Shown: positions 6,373 to 16,400, counted from the stretch's first letter. The stretch: 17,342 bases of DNA from CAZMFZ01 sp964565665 (GCA_964565665.1 CAZMFZ010000081.1:1-17342), one strand, 5' to 3'. Notes: generated by a model not told the origin, from the letters alone. Program-made: numbers and translations.

Positions 6373-7404
6373 ATGATCGTAACTTTTGGCGAAATTCTTC
6401 TTCGCCTTTCTACCCCACTTCAAAAAAGATTCTCTCAAGCAGATTCCTTTGACGTGATTTATGGTGGTTCAGAAATAAATGTGGCTGTTTCACTTGCTTG
6501 TTTTGGAAATCAAGTTTCGCACATTAGCCGATTACCTGAGAATGAACTCTCGGAATCGGTGATGCAAATGCTGTCAAAATATAGCGTAGATACATCTAAC
6601 ATAGTATTTGGAGGCCATAGATTAGGAATCTACTTTTTGGAAAATGGAGCTGGCCACAGAAATGCAAAAGTTATTTACGATCGGGCAGCTTCGGCTATTG
6701 CAGAGGTAAAACCAGGGATGATTAACTGGGATAAAGCTTTTGAAAATGCAAACTGGTTTCATTTTTCAGGTATAACTCCTGCCATTTCACAATCAGCAGC
6801 CGACACTTGCCAAGAAGGAATAGAAATAGCAGTAAAGAAAGGAATAACAATATCTGTAGATCTGAATTTTCGGTCTAAACTCTGGCAATACGGCAAAAAG
6901 CCTGCTGAGATTATGCCCGATTTGGTAAAACACTGCGACATTATTTTCGGTGGAATAGATGCACCTGAAAAGATGTTGGGCATAGTGCCGGAAGGCAAAA
7001 CCTCCACGCAAGGTGAATTATTGGAGGAAGATTTGATCTCAATAGCAGCCCAGCTAATGAAGAAATTTCCAAAAGCAAAGCTTTTCAGTAGCACACTTCG
7101 CTGGATCAAAACTTCCGATCACCACCAATTGCAAGGCATGATATATTCAAAAAAAGGATCTGAATTGTATCTTTCATCTCTATACGATATGCCCAAAATG
7201 CTCGATAGAATAGGCGGTGGCGATGCTTTTATGGCAGGACTTATTCATGGCTTAATTCATTTTGAAGGTGATTTTCAGAAGATGGTAGATTTTTCTACTG
7301 CAGCTTCTGTTCTCAAACACTACATTCATGGCGATTTTAATATCTCAAATATAAATGAAGTAGAAAGCCTTATAATTGGCAAATCAACCTCGATTCAAAG
7401 GTGA
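6373..7404 (+). CDS. kdgK: 2-keto-3-deoxygluconate kinase (PfkB family)
   Basis: This enzyme phosphorylates KDG from UxuA to KDPG with ATP in the cytosol. It is a PfkB/ribokinase-fold sugar kinase of 343 aa. The N-terminal signature is GGSEINVAVSLACFG (31-45), where the Gly-Gly and Asn bind sugar. The C-terminal PfkB signature is DRIGGGDAF (278-286), with catalytic base D284 and the anion-hole glycines. SVDLNFRSKLW (161-171) is typical of KDG kinases. The start at 6373 leaves the usual MIVTFGEILLRL beginning. It lies between uxaC and the aldolase, which supports KDG as substrate over other sugars. Confidence 0.95.
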   Translation: MIVTFGEILLRLSTPLQKRFSQADSFDVIYGGSEINVAVSLACFGNQVSHISRLPENELSESVMQMLSKYSVDTSNIVFGGHRLGIYFLENGAGHRNAKVIYDRAASAIAEVKPGMINWDKAFENANWFHFSGITPAISQSAADTCQEGIEIAVKKGITISVDLNFRSKLWQYGKKPAEIMPDLVKHCDIIFGGIDAPEKMLGIVPEGKTSTQGELLEEDLISIAAQLMKKFPKAKLFSSTLRWIKTSDHHQLQGMIYSKKGSELYLSSLYDMPKMLDRIGGGDAFMAGLIHGLIHFEGDFQKMVDFSTAASVLKHYIHGDFNISNINEVESLIIGKSTSIQR

Positions 7405-7488
7405 TTTCGCACTTTTTCATAGATAATATATTAAGCTAAATGGCTCAAAAGAACGGCAAAAATTCACCATCCAACATTTTTCATAACA

Positions 7489-8160
7489 ATGACTAAGGAA
7501 TATATAGAAACCCAAATAATAGCCGCAGGCATGCTCCCTGTGTTTTATAACCACGATTTAGAAACCTCCAAAAATGTGGTAGATGTGTGCTATAAGGCTG
7601 GGGTAAAAGTGTTTGAATTTACCAACCGAGGCGAGAATGCGTTAGTTAATTTTAGTAAATTAAAAGAACATTCTACTAAAAATTCACCTGATATGTTGTT
7701 GGGCATAGGCTCAATAACATCATCTGTTTCTGCTTTAGAATTCATAAATTTAGGTGCCGATTTTATAGTATCACCCATTTTTACCCAAGAAATTGCCGAA
7801 GTATGTATGGCCCATGCAAAGCTTTTCATTCCTGGTTGCGCTACGCCTACTGAAATATTTATAGCTTATCAAGCAGGCTGTGAATTAATAAAAATATTTC
7901 CAGCATCATCATTAGGTTCTGCATTTGTGTCGAATGTTTTAGGGCCTATGCCTTGGCTAAAACTAATGGCAACAGGGGGAATAGAGCCAGATAAAGAAAC
8001 CATGGAAAAATGGTTTAAAGCGGGTATAGTTTGCTTGGGCATGGGTTCGCAGCTTTTAAAAACCCAATTAATTGTCCAGAATGAATATGCTACGCTAGAA
8101 AGCGATATTTCAACGGCACTCCAGCTGGTAAAAGAGATAAAAACCAAATTCAATCAATAA
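7489..8160 (+). CDS. eda: KDPG aldolase (2-dehydro-3-deoxy-phosphogluconate aldolase)
   Basis: This enzyme cleaves KDPG to pyruvate and glyceraldehyde-3-phosphate, the last step of the pathway. It is a class I aldolase of the KDPG/KHG family with 223 aa. The catalytic Glu lies in VFEFTNRG (E43), the family segment PGCATPTE is at 115-122, and the Schiff-base lysine is K135 in ELIKIFPAS. A phosphate-binding GGI follows at 163-165. It could also act on 4-hydroxy-2-oxoglutarate, as many family members do. It starts 84 bases after kdgK, and I see no promoter or hairpin in that gap. Confidence 0.95.
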   Translation: MTKEYIETQIIAAGMLPVFYNHDLETSKNVVDVCYKAGVKVFEFTNRGENALVNFSKLKEHSTKNSPDMLLGIGSITSSVSALEFINLGADFIVSPIFTQEIAEVCMAHAKLFIPGCATPTEIFIAYQAGCELIKIFPASSLGSAFVSNVLGPMPWLKLMATGGIEPDKETMEKWFKAGIVCLGMGSQLLKTQLIVQNEYATLESDISTALQLVKEIKTKFNQ

Positions 8161-8181
8161 AATATCTATCAAAACCAATAG

Positions 8182-8202
8182 CCTCCAGCTTTAGCGGGGA
8201 GG
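8182..8202 (+). promoter_or_regulatory. Strong SD-like site in a small hairpin before exuT
   Basis: GGGGAGG (8196-8202) lies 5 bases before the ATG at 8208, an unusually good Shine-Dalgarno match for this phylum. CCTCC at 8182-8186 can pair with GGAGG at 8198-8202 and so could hide the site. The segment CCTCCAGCTTTAGCGGGGAGG also looks like a decayed copy of a second short palindrome family (arm CCTCCAGCT). Confidence 0.45.
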
Positions 8203-8207
8203 AATTA

Positions 8208-9503
8208 ATGGATGAATTTAATGTTATGACAACTATTTTATCAAAAACTGACAATTATAGATGGCGAATTGTAGCCTTGTTATTCTTCGCTACCACTATT
8301 AATTATATCGATAGGCAAGTTTTATCTTTGATAATGATCGATCCTGCTTTCAAAGCGGAGTTCAATTTCTCCAAGACAGAATTGGGCTATATCGATGCCG
8401 CATTCAAAGCCGCCTATGCCCTTGGCTTTCTTGTAGTGGGTAGTTTAATTGATAAATTTGGCACGCGATTAGGCTTTATATTTTCCATCAGTTTTTGGAG
8501 TGTCGCAGCCATGAGCCATGCGCTTGCCAAAGGATTCATGGGTTTTGCGGCAGCAAGGTTTGGGCTCGGATTAGGCGAAAGTGGACATTTTCCTGGTGCT
8601 ATTAAGACTATTGCAGAGTGGTTTCCTAAAAAAGAACGCTCTTTAGCCACAGGCATTTTCAATTCTGGTGCCAATATAGGGGCAATTGCAGCTCCTTTGA
8701 TGGTGCCTTTTATTGCCATCAATTATGGCTGGCGTTGGGCATTTATTATCACAGGTGCATTGGGTTTTGTGTGGCTGATATTTTGGTATATTATTTACAA
8801 GAAACCCGAAGAAGCGCCCATTTCAGATGCTGAACTCAATTACATTAAAGCTGATGGTGAATTGCCAGTAAAGCCAATCCCATGGATTCAATTATTTCCT
8901 CACAAACAAACTTGGGCATTCGTGGCTGGAAAATTCTTTTGCGACCCTATTTGGTGGTTTTATCTTACTTGGTTGCCTATGTTTTTTAACGACAACACCA
9001 ATCTCGATCGCAAGCTCGATCTCAAATCCATCGGCTTGCCATTCCTTATTATATATGTCATTTCAGATTTGGGTAGCATTGTAGGGGGCTGGTTTTCAAG
9101 TTATCTGATTAAAAAAGGCTGGTCAACCAATGACGCCCGAAAAACTACCATGCTTATCTGTGCGTTGTGCGTTGTTCCCATCTTTTATGCAGCCATCACC
9201 AATAATTTCTGGATAGCCATAGCAATAATTTCTTTGGCTACAGCAGCCCATCAGGCCAATTCAGCCAATGTTTATACCCTCGTTTCCGATATGTTTCCAA
9301 AGCAAGCCATTGCCTCTGTCACAGGTATTGGCGGTATGTTTGGGGCATTGGGTGGTGTGTTGCTTGCCGCATTGTCTGGCGTAATTATCGAAAGCACTGG
9401 CAGTTACGTACCCATGTTTTTGATAGGAAGCTGCTCTTATTTAGTGGCTTTGCTCATTATCCATATTTTAGTACCAAAGTTGGAGTATGTGAATATCAAA
9501 TAG
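8208..9503 (+). CDS. exuT: MFS hexuronate transporter
   Basis: This is a 12-span major facilitator of the anion:cation symporter group, which includes ExuT-type hexuronate:H+ symporters. It has 431 aa and sits in the inner membrane. Visible features are NYIDRQVLSL (32-41) in the first span, a motif-A-like IDKFGTRLGF (81-90) between spans 2 and 3, and GLGESGHFPGAIKTIAEWFP (121-140), followed by RSLATGIFNSGANIGA, characteristic of this subgroup. Alternating hydrophobic spans continue to the C-terminus. A second ATG at 8226 is possible, but the first has the better ribosome site. As the last gene of the cluster it would import glucuronate for UxaC. Specificity is inferred from the neighbours. 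Confidence 0.92.
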   Translation: MDEFNVMTTILSKTDNYRWRIVALLFFATTINYIDRQVLSLIMIDPAFKAEFNFSKTELGYIDAAFKAAYALGFLVVGSLIDKFGTRLGFIFSISFWSVAAMSHALAKGFMGFAAARFGLGLGESGHFPGAIKTIAEWFPKKERSLATGIFNSGANIGAIAAPLMVPFIAINYGWRWAFIITGALGFVWLIFWYIIYKKPEEAPISDAELNYIKADGELPVKPIPWIQLFPHKQTWAFVAGKFFCDPIWWFYLTWLPMFFNDNTNLDRKLDLKSIGLPFLIIYVISDLGSIVGGWFSSYLIKKGWSTNDARKTTMLICALCVVPIFYAAITNNFWIAIAIISLATAAHQANSANVYTLVSDMFPKQAIASVTGIGGMFGALGGVLLAALSGVIIESTGSYVPMFLIGSCSYLVALLIIHILVPKLEYVNIK

Positions 9504-9645
9504 TTTACAATAGCATCCTGGGTTGTTTTTATTCATCTTTCTCATCTAAATTATAAATTATTTGAATCTTATTAGTAGGATTTGATTTCCCCAAATTTCT
9601 ACCACGTAAAAATTTATTATTTCAACCATTTTCAAATTCACCATA

Positions 9646-10002
9646 ATGAGATTTGAAGAGATATATAACAGAATATTGCCTTTGTGGGGCAACAATATCA
9701 ATTTTGCTGATGCTGAATCATTGGATGGAAATCCAGAATTTACTGAGGGGAATTTTTATTCAAAAAAAATGGAAAAAAAATGGGACGAAATTCAAGAAGT
9801 AGTAGGCGAAGCCGATACTTATGGTGACCTAATGGTATGGACGATGTATATTGTTTATCAGCGGAATGCGGCACTCTTGTGCAACCAGAAAATCAATTAT
9901 TTCAAAACCGTAGCCATCAATCCCCAAGAAATAGAGTCCGAATATTTCGAAAACCTGCACCAAGAAAGTTGGGAAGAGGAATTGGGAGGCTATGAAAGAT
10001 GA
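9646..10002 (+). CDS. Acidic hypothetical protein, 118 aa
   Basis: I do not recognise this protein. It is small, acidic and soluble, with no signal peptide or membrane span. It is rich in Glu, Asp, Trp and Tyr, for example MRFEEIYNRILPLWG at the start and ESWEEELGGYER at the end. A helix-prone middle (KKMEKKWDEIQEVVGEADTY) is followed by a more hydrophobic segment, LMVWTMYIVYQRNAALL. The reading frame is clean and fits the coding composition of its neighbours. It lies 142 bases after exuT, in a gap where I see no exact promoter or hairpin. It is followed by a strong terminator shared with the convergent secreted-protein gene, so it ends the + strand transcript. Confidence 0.75.
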   Translation: MRFEEIYNRILPLWGNNINFADAESLDGNPEFTEGNFYSKKMEKKWDEIQEVVGEADTYGDLMVWTMYIVYQRNAALLCNQKINYFKTVAINPQEIESEYFENLHQESWEEELGGYER

Positions 10003-10079
10003 TGTTTATTACAAGTAATGTGGCAAAATCTTCGAATTGTTAAAAATGAATTCATATAAAGTTTTAGAATATATACCAA

Positions 10080-10120
10080 AAACCCCCATTCGAGAACTAT
10101 AATTCTTCGAATGGGGGTTT
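10080..10120. terminator. Bidirectional hairpin terminator
   Basis: A perfect 14-bp stem, AAACCCCCATTCGA (10080-10093) with TCGAATGGGGGTTT (10107-10120), closes a 13-base loop. It lies between the convergent 118-aa gene and the 1015-aa secreted-protein gene. On the - strand the stem runs into five T (complement of 10078-10082), a good intrinsic terminator for the secreted-protein gene, whose stop is 14 bases away. On the + strand the T-run is shorter (TTTC). Confidence 0.9.
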
Positions 10121-10133
10121 CTAAAGTATAAAA

Positions 10134-13100
10134 TTAAAGTTTTATTAACTTATGTACACCTCTATTTTTAGTTTTTACAGAATATATTCCTGCTTTCAAA
10201 TCCCCAATCCATACTTCGGAAACTGGTTGGGTAGCTTCCATTATCAATTTCCCTTCCATATCAATAATTTGGAAAGCGGTTGAAATATTGAAATAGATTT
10301 TATCGACATTAGAAGGATTAGGATAAATAATGAATTTTTCAAAAGAAGAAATTTCAAAATCTATTCCCGTTACCGAACCAGTAATGGAAGTCACGTTTAT
10401 TAGTGAGCTTGCTGTGGCTATGCCACCATTGCCATCCGAAACTTTTAGCGAAACGGTATAGTTGCCTGAGGTGGTGAGGTTAAATGCAAACCCTGTAGTG
10501 GTAAATTTTTGCCCGCTCAAAGTCCATGAATAGGTTAACGCATCGTTGTCAACATCAGTAGAAGCTAATCCAGTTACGGAAAGATTGAAAGGCACTATTC
10601 CCGTTAATGAGTTTACTGAAATAACTGCAATTGGGTTGAAATTTGTTTGAGCTGTAAATAAGGCAGGAATTGAAATGTTTCCACTAGCATCCACGGCTCT
10701 TATGCCTATTTGGTAGTTGGTTGCAGCTGCCAAACCTGTGATTGTACGAATTGTTGCAATAGAATTTAACCCGAATGCAGCCCCATTGACTGATACCAGA
10801 TAACCTGTAACAGCCACATTATCTGTAGCACCTGCAAAAGTAATAACCAAAGAAGTATTTTTTCTAGAAAGTGTATTAAAAGCCGTGGGTGGGGTTGGGG
10901 CAATCATTTCAGATAAAACTGTAACTGTAGCATATACATAATCGCTTCTTAATTCACGATTATCTACCACTCGCAACGATACTGTATAGATGCCTGGTGT
11001 AGAATATACAATTTGAGCAGAATTAGAAGATGCTATTTGTCCGTTACCAAAATCCCAATCGAAACCCAATACAAAATCTCCAGCACCAGTATCTGGGTCG
11101 CTTGAGCCAATGCTATTGAAGTCTGCAATAAAAGGTGCAAGCCCACTTAAAATCGAAATATTCAGCATCGCAATAGGTTTTGTGTTGGTAATTACCGTTA
11201 ATCCGTTTTCTGCTGATTGATTACCTACAAAATCTACCGATGTTACCGATACATTATTAATTGAACCTGATATTAGTCCTGTAAATTGGTAAGAAGTTTC
11301 TTTCAACAACTCAGTATTTAACTTTACCCCATTGTTGTAAATATTATAGCCCCACACTACCATGTTATCCGTAGATTCTTCCCAGGAAAGTAAAAAGCCA
11401 GTGTCTTTCACAACAGAGGCTACAATTCCTAATACTGTAGATGGGCTTTGATCATCTAGTGGGGAAATTACTGCCCCTTCTATTTGAAAATCATTGCCTG
11501 AAACTTCTCCTATTCCGACACCAGTATATTGATTAGAAGTGAGATTGTAGACGTATACACGAAATTCTACCTCTTGAGAAATATTTTGATGGCCTGTAAT
11601 GTTAAAATTATTCATTTGATTAAACCCTCCAGTAACTGAGGCTAAAATCTGTGAGGTATTGAACCCTTTTACGCTTGACATCAGTACATAAATATGCCCT
11701 CCACCTTCGCTTTTTGTAGCAAAAGAAACCTTAGTGACATTAATAAGTTTTCCATCTTTAGGCTTTATTCTAAAAGTAAAGTATTCATCAGCTCCAAGAG
11801 AAGAAATTAAGTCTTTAGTGGTTTGGTTAGATGCCATTAAGCTACCATTTCCAAATCCGTCAGACCGTATTGACAAACCAATGCCAATAGTTGCGAAAGA
11901 TATTCCTCCAGTGGTTACAATATTCGAATTAGCAAAGGTGGCATTGAAACCTAATGCGGTGTTAAGTTTTGTTTGGAAATTCCAACCCATTAACACTCCA
12001 GCAACAGATGTAAAATGGGCAAGTCCAGAAACAGTTACAATTGCAGTATCTGTAAAACCGCCTATATTAGTAGTGCCTGTAATGCTAGTAATGCCAGTGC
12101 CTACCCCAATTACTTTCCCTTTTAAGTCTACTGTGGCTACGGCAGTATTGCTCGATGCCCAACTTACATTCTTATTGCTAGCAGAAGCGGGCGTAACCGT
12201 TGGTATTAATTTAAAAGATTGTAGAAAAGTTAAATTGGTATTTTTTGGCGAAATCGAAACACCGTTCGGAGGAACAATATCAGCCAAACTTGTACCAGAA
12301 TAAGGATGGTTGAATACAACATCGTAAATAGTATTGAGAATGGTATCGCGTATAGCATTGGAAATAGTGCCATAAGCTGAAGGCACTGTGATTCCACGAG
12401 GGTCTTGTTTATACATGGTAGCAAAAAAAGTCGCTCCCAGCATAAATGACCCCATATTATTTACATGAATTCCATCACCATAAAAGTCCCATATTGAATT
12501 GAGGCCAGTTATAGTATTTACCCCAGGAAAAGTAAAGTTTCCTGCCTGCATTTTTTGATTAAGTGCATACATCACATCTCCGCATGGAATCAAGCTTGCA
12601 GGCTTTGGCATCAAATTGGCATCTCTTACCGCATTCATCAGATTTATAAAATACGACTTTTCTTCAGTTGATTGTCCGCCAGAGCCATAAGTACCAAGCC
12701 AAAGCTTGTTCCAATCATGTGCTGTTGCATTTTGATATGTTTTTCCTTGGGGCACTCTTGGATAACGTGAATAAATGTATAGCTGCAATTGATCTACATT
12801 ACTGCGATTTGCTTTTATATAGGTAGTCCATTTTTCGATGGTTGTCAAGTCTCCATCACTTCCATTAATTCCTCTATCGAAGGGCTGGAAAGATATACAA
12901 TCCCAATCGTAATTTGCCAATGCTGTGGGCCAGTAGCCATAAGGTGATTCGGTAAAACCTCCTGTCGGACTATCATACAATAAAAATAAAGGCGAACCTG
13001 GAATCATGTGTCTGCCAAACAGATGGCTATTTCCTTTCTGATTGCCTATTGATTGAAAGCCTCCAAAGTTTATACCATCGGTTACGCTATTCCCGAAAGT

Positions 13101-13181
13101 ATATATTCTATTGGTGATTTGGGCATTTAATGAAAGTACGCAAAGTCCAATTAATGCGACAAATACAATTTTTAATTTCAT
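10134..13181 (-). CDS. Secreted multidomain SGNH/GDSL-like esterase with T9SS sorting domain
   Basis: This is a 1015-residue exported protein. Residues 1-20 form a Sec signal peptide (MKLKIVFVALIGLCVLSLNA). An SGNH hydrolase-like domain covers about 24-265. Block I reads YTFGNSVTDG, with GNS (30-32) in place of GDS and the likely nucleophile S32. Block V reads YGDGIHVNNMG with D236 and H239. The next modules are a bacterial Ig-like (Big_2) domain at about 305-385, an unassigned beta-sandwich (395-572), FN3 (580-665), PKD (668-755), FN3 (762-845) and a second PKD-like module (848-930). The C-terminus (about 948-1015, YPNPS ... GIYSVKT) is a type IX secretion sorting domain, so the protein is probably released or surface-anchored. 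The esterase substrate is unknown; acetyl or other esters on a polysaccharide are likely for this class. It is divergent from the 1291-aa gene. Confidence 0.88.
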   Translation of the reverse strand: MKLKIVFVALIGLCVLSLNAQITNRIYTFGNSVTDGINFGGFQSIGNQKGNSHLFGRHMIPGSPLFLLYDSPTGGFTESPYGYWPTALANYDWDCISFQPFDRGINGSDGDLTTIEKWTTYIKANRSNVDQLQLYIYSRYPRVPQGKTYQNATAHDWNKLWLGTYGSGGQSTEEKSYFINLMNAVRDANLMPKPASLIPCGDVMYALNQKMQAGNFTFPGVNTITGLNSIWDFYGDGIHVNNMGSFMLGATFFATMYKQDPRGITVPSAYGTISNAIRDTILNTIYDVVFNHPYSGTSLADIVPPNGVSISPKNTNLTFLQSFKLIPTVTPASASNKNVSWASSNTAVATVDLKGKVIGVGTGITSITGTTNIGGFTDTAIVTVSGLAHFTSVAGVLMGWNFQTKLNTALGFNATFANSNIVTTGGISFATIGIGLSIRSDGFGNGSLMASNQTTKDLISSLGADEYFTFRIKPKDGKLINVTKVSFATKSEGGGHIYVLMSSVKGFNTSQILASVTGGFNQMNNFNITGHQNISQEVEFRVYVYNLTSNQYTGVGIGEVSGNDFQIEGAVISPLDDQSPSTVLGIVASVVKDTGFLLSWEESTDNMVVWGYNIYNNGVKLNTELLKETSYQFTGLISGSINNVSVTSVDFVGNQSAENGLTVITNTKPIAMLNISILSGLAPFIADFNSIGSSDPDTGAGDFVLGFDWDFGNGQIASSNSAQIVYSTPGIYTVSLRVVDNRELRSDYVYATVTVLSEMIAPTPPTAFNTLSRKNTSLVITFAGATDNVAVTGYLVSVNGAAFGLNSIATIRTITGLAAATNYQIGIRAVDASGNISIPALFTAQTNFNPIAVISVNSLTGIVPFNLSVTGLASTDVDNDALTYSWTLSGQKFTTTGFAFNLTTSGNYTVSLKVSDGNGGIATASSLINVTSITGSVTGIDFEISSFEKFIIYPNPSNVDKIYFNISTAFQIIDMEGKLIMEATQPVSEVWIGDLKAGIYSVKTKNRGVHKLIKL

Positions 13182-13214
13182 GCTTGATATAGTTGTTATC
13201 TATGTAATATGTTA

Positions 13215-13246
13215 CGAAAATAAAGGTTATTGCTGTTGTTTACAAA
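13215..13246 (-). promoter_or_regulatory. Putative promoter of the 1015-aa secreted protein
   Basis: On the - strand, TTTG (13246-13243) is followed after 20 bases by TATTTTCG (13222-13215), one mismatch from TAnnTTTG. The leader to the ATG at 13181 would be under 30 bases. This rests on motif matching only. Confidence 0.35.
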
Positions 13247-13316
13247 ATTGTATTGGTATAATACAATTTTATTTAATAGTTATTTTAAATTTGGTTAAAA
13301 TATTATTGCATAACTA

Positions 13317-13346
13317 TTTGATATTCAATTAGTTATAATAATTTTG
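13317..13346 (+). promoter_or_regulatory. Putative Bacteroidota-type promoter of the 1291-aa secreted protein
   Basis: TTTG (13317-13320) and TAATTTTG (13339-13346), separated by 18 bases, match the TTTG / TAnnTTTG pattern exactly. Transcription would begin near 13353, giving an AT-rich leader of about 100 bases before the ATG at 13453. The rest of the 271-base divergent gap (13182-13452) is very AT-rich and shows no other feature I can support. Confidence 0.5.
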
Positions 13347-13452
13347 GATATCTTATTTATATTATACGAAGAAAAAACATAATTATTTTCTTTAATTTAT
13401 CAATTTCAATTATGATATTTGTATAAATCAAATAAATAATATAAATAAAGTT

Positions 13453-16400
13453 ATGGAAAAATTTATTACCAAATGTAATTGTTCGTGCAGCAATTTTTTG
13501 GGCAAACTCTATAGTGTGCAGTCAATGAAAGCCATTTTTGGTTTTCTACTTGCAATAGCATCACTTTCATCAAATGCAGCAAATCCACTTTCAATTGGTG
13601 GTGCAAATTTCGACAAGATAAATATAGGCTCTGGGGAAAATTATCTTATTATAGGTGGAATCAATGATAATGATCTTGGGGATCAACCAATTACTTTCAC
13701 AGCAGCTTCTAATAATACTAATTTAATAAGTGTTTTAGGTGTATCTTATGTAACTGGTCATTCAGCGGCAGTGATCACATTTAGAGATCTAGGTGAAAGA
13801 GGCAACGCTGTAATTACGCTAACAGGAAGTGATGGCGATGGAAGTGTCAGTAAATCATTCAATGTAAATGTAGGTGCTAACTATCCTGCAGGTCTAAATT
13901 TCGGTATTTATGATATCGTATTTTGGATGCGTATTGTTCCTAATGAACAGCAACCAGTTGCCTCTACAGTAACACCCTCTGCCTCAGTAACTGATACAGA
14001 TCCCATTCTTAATGGCATTAATATTACAAACCTGCCGCTTACAGTGGGCTGTGATTGCTATTCTTGTTGCGGAGGAACGAAAAATGGGTCATTTTACACT
14101 ACAGGCTATTCCGGAGTAATAGTTCCCACAGCTACTGGTATTTATTTATTTACTGTCGATTTCCAAGATGGGGTTGAATTTTGGCTAGGTAACGATGCAA
14201 ATATTCCAACTGAATACCCTGTTCCAAGACGTGGATTTCAAAATTGGGATGCTAGAAATGGAAATACAATTTCAGATACAGCCTGGCTAGTTGCCAATAA
14301 ACCTTATGGATTTAGAGCCGCAAACTTTGTAGTTTTCAGCGAAAGATTTTCTCTAAAAATGAGTTACCAAGGAACAAATCCGAACGCAGTTACTACAGTT
14401 ACTGCCTTGAGTTTAGGTCTGGTAGCTATTACCACTCCTGGTTTTAATGCCGCTACTCAAGGCAAAAGTTTCGCCTCGCTAGCAGCAGGTATTACAAAAG
14501 ATAATATTTTTAACACAGGTGCTGTTATTTCTTCACCTTTCGTTTATACTACTTTTGATCCCATACCACCAGCTTCACCTACTGAGCTAGTATCGTTAAG
14601 AAAAAGTACTGCTTCAATTGATATTAAATGGAATAAACCAATTGGGGAAACTACTAATCCATTTAATGGATATAAAATATATGTAAATGGCACACTTAAT
14701 CGTACTCTAAATGGTACTTTGAATACTGCATCGAGTATTTACAACTTGTTACCGGGTGTTCCATACACCATTATGGTTACGGCATTCGATTTAAGTGGGA
14801 ACGAATCTGCCCCAAGCAATGTGATTTTCCAATCTACTTACGGAGCTGATATTTCTGCCCCAAGTGCCCCAAATGTGATGGTGGATACAACTGGCGATAT
14901 GAGTGCTAGAATATCATGGACAAATGCTTCAGATATTGAGTCAGGGATATATGGCTATAAGGTGTATGTAAAAGTTGGTGGGGGGAGCTTAACTGGTTAC
15001 AATACAGATACAGCTAATGTTTCTTCAATGATTTTAAAAACCTATTTGCCCAATACTCTTTTAACTGTAGAGGTAGAAGCCTATAATGGTGCGGGTCTTA
15101 TTTCTCCAAGAAGCAGTCCGACTGAAATTACCTTGCTAAGTTTCGATCCATTGGTACCTTCTCCAGGAGTTAAAAAAGGGGCTGTAAATTTCGTGCCAAA
15201 GTTTGTCGGCAATAGCGATGGATGGGGAATTAATGCCGCGTGGGAGGATGAAGACAACTATAACACTGCCGCTAAAAATCTCTTAAAAGAGTTAAATGCA
15301 AAACAGATAAGGTGGGGTGCATTGAACGCAAATCCCTATCGTTTCGAAGATAAAATTGGGCTTACTGCCAAACGTTACGCTGCTGGCAATGCAATTACTT
15401 ATGTGGCACAAGGTGCCACCACTAATGGTGTATCTTATGGCAAATTTATTAAATTAGCAGAAGAGCTAGGCATTACCGCTTCTATTTCCATTGGCACTGA
15501 CAGTACGCCAGCTTCAGATTGGAGGTTAGAGCCTGAACTTACTGCCAAGCTATTTGTAGCTTATATTGGTGGTTCACTAAATACCCCTGGCATATCAGAG
15601 GCTGAGAAAGCAGTAATTAATAAGAGACTTCAGGAAGGGTACAGTGCACCACTGTTGGCTAATACCAAAGGAATAATTATCGAATTTGGCAACGAGCCTT
15701 GGGGTGGAACAAATAAAAATGGTTTGACAGATGAAAATGCTGATCACAACTCTGACAGCTTTCGCGACTATAATAATTATGGCGTTTGGTGCAGGCGTTT
15801 GGCAAATGGTTTTAAATCATCTGTATTCTTTGATTCTACTAAAATAAAACTATACTATAGTGGTAGATATTCCGATCTAGAAGAAAGTTATGGTTTGCAT
15901 GAGAAAATGGTAAATCGTACAGATGATGAAAAATCAAGGGGCATAGTTGATAAGGTAGATGGCATAAGTGTTGCAGGCTACATGGGTGGAAACCTAGGCT
16001 ACGATCCTTTGATACCGAAAGGGAAATCGGAGGGAGATTATTATAAAAATTCATTTGAGGTAATGGCAAGAAGGCTTAATGGATTTAACCCAACCATCGA
16101 TATGGATTATCTCCAATCAGGTAAAAAACGCCCTTTCTATCTCTACGAATCAAACATGACGCGCCCAGAATACAATAAAAGACTTGGCCAAGCGATAATG
16201 ATGACAGATTACTTTGTTTCAGGTACAAAATATGGCTCCGTGTATCCATGCATGTTTCAGTTAGATGGATCAGAATGGGGAATAACTGATGGCAGTCTTA
16301 GATTTCCTTGGTTTCACATGGGTAAATACATCAATACGCACGCGAAAGGTCAATTGTTGAAATCATCGGTGGCATCACTAGACAAAGTAACAAATGAAAA

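Noticed and set aside
6759..7109. 116-codon - strand open frame within kdgK
   Set aside because: It is a shadow of a well-supported PfkB kinase gene, with no start context or motif of its own.
9504..9645. Promoter or terminator between exuT and the 118-aa gene
   Set aside because: No hairpin is visible. TTTG and TAGGATTTG-like strings do not fit the spacing or sequence of TAnnTTTG.
11734..12303. 189-codon + strand open frame
   Set aside because: It is fully antisense to the Ig-like and beta-sandwich region of the 1015-aa secreted protein, whose frame has clear domains. The + strand peptide has no recognisable features.
14686..14727. NGTLNRTLNGTLNT short peptide repeat in the 1291-aa protein
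   Set aside because: It is a brief imperfect repeat in an FN3 loop, too short to be more than local slippage.
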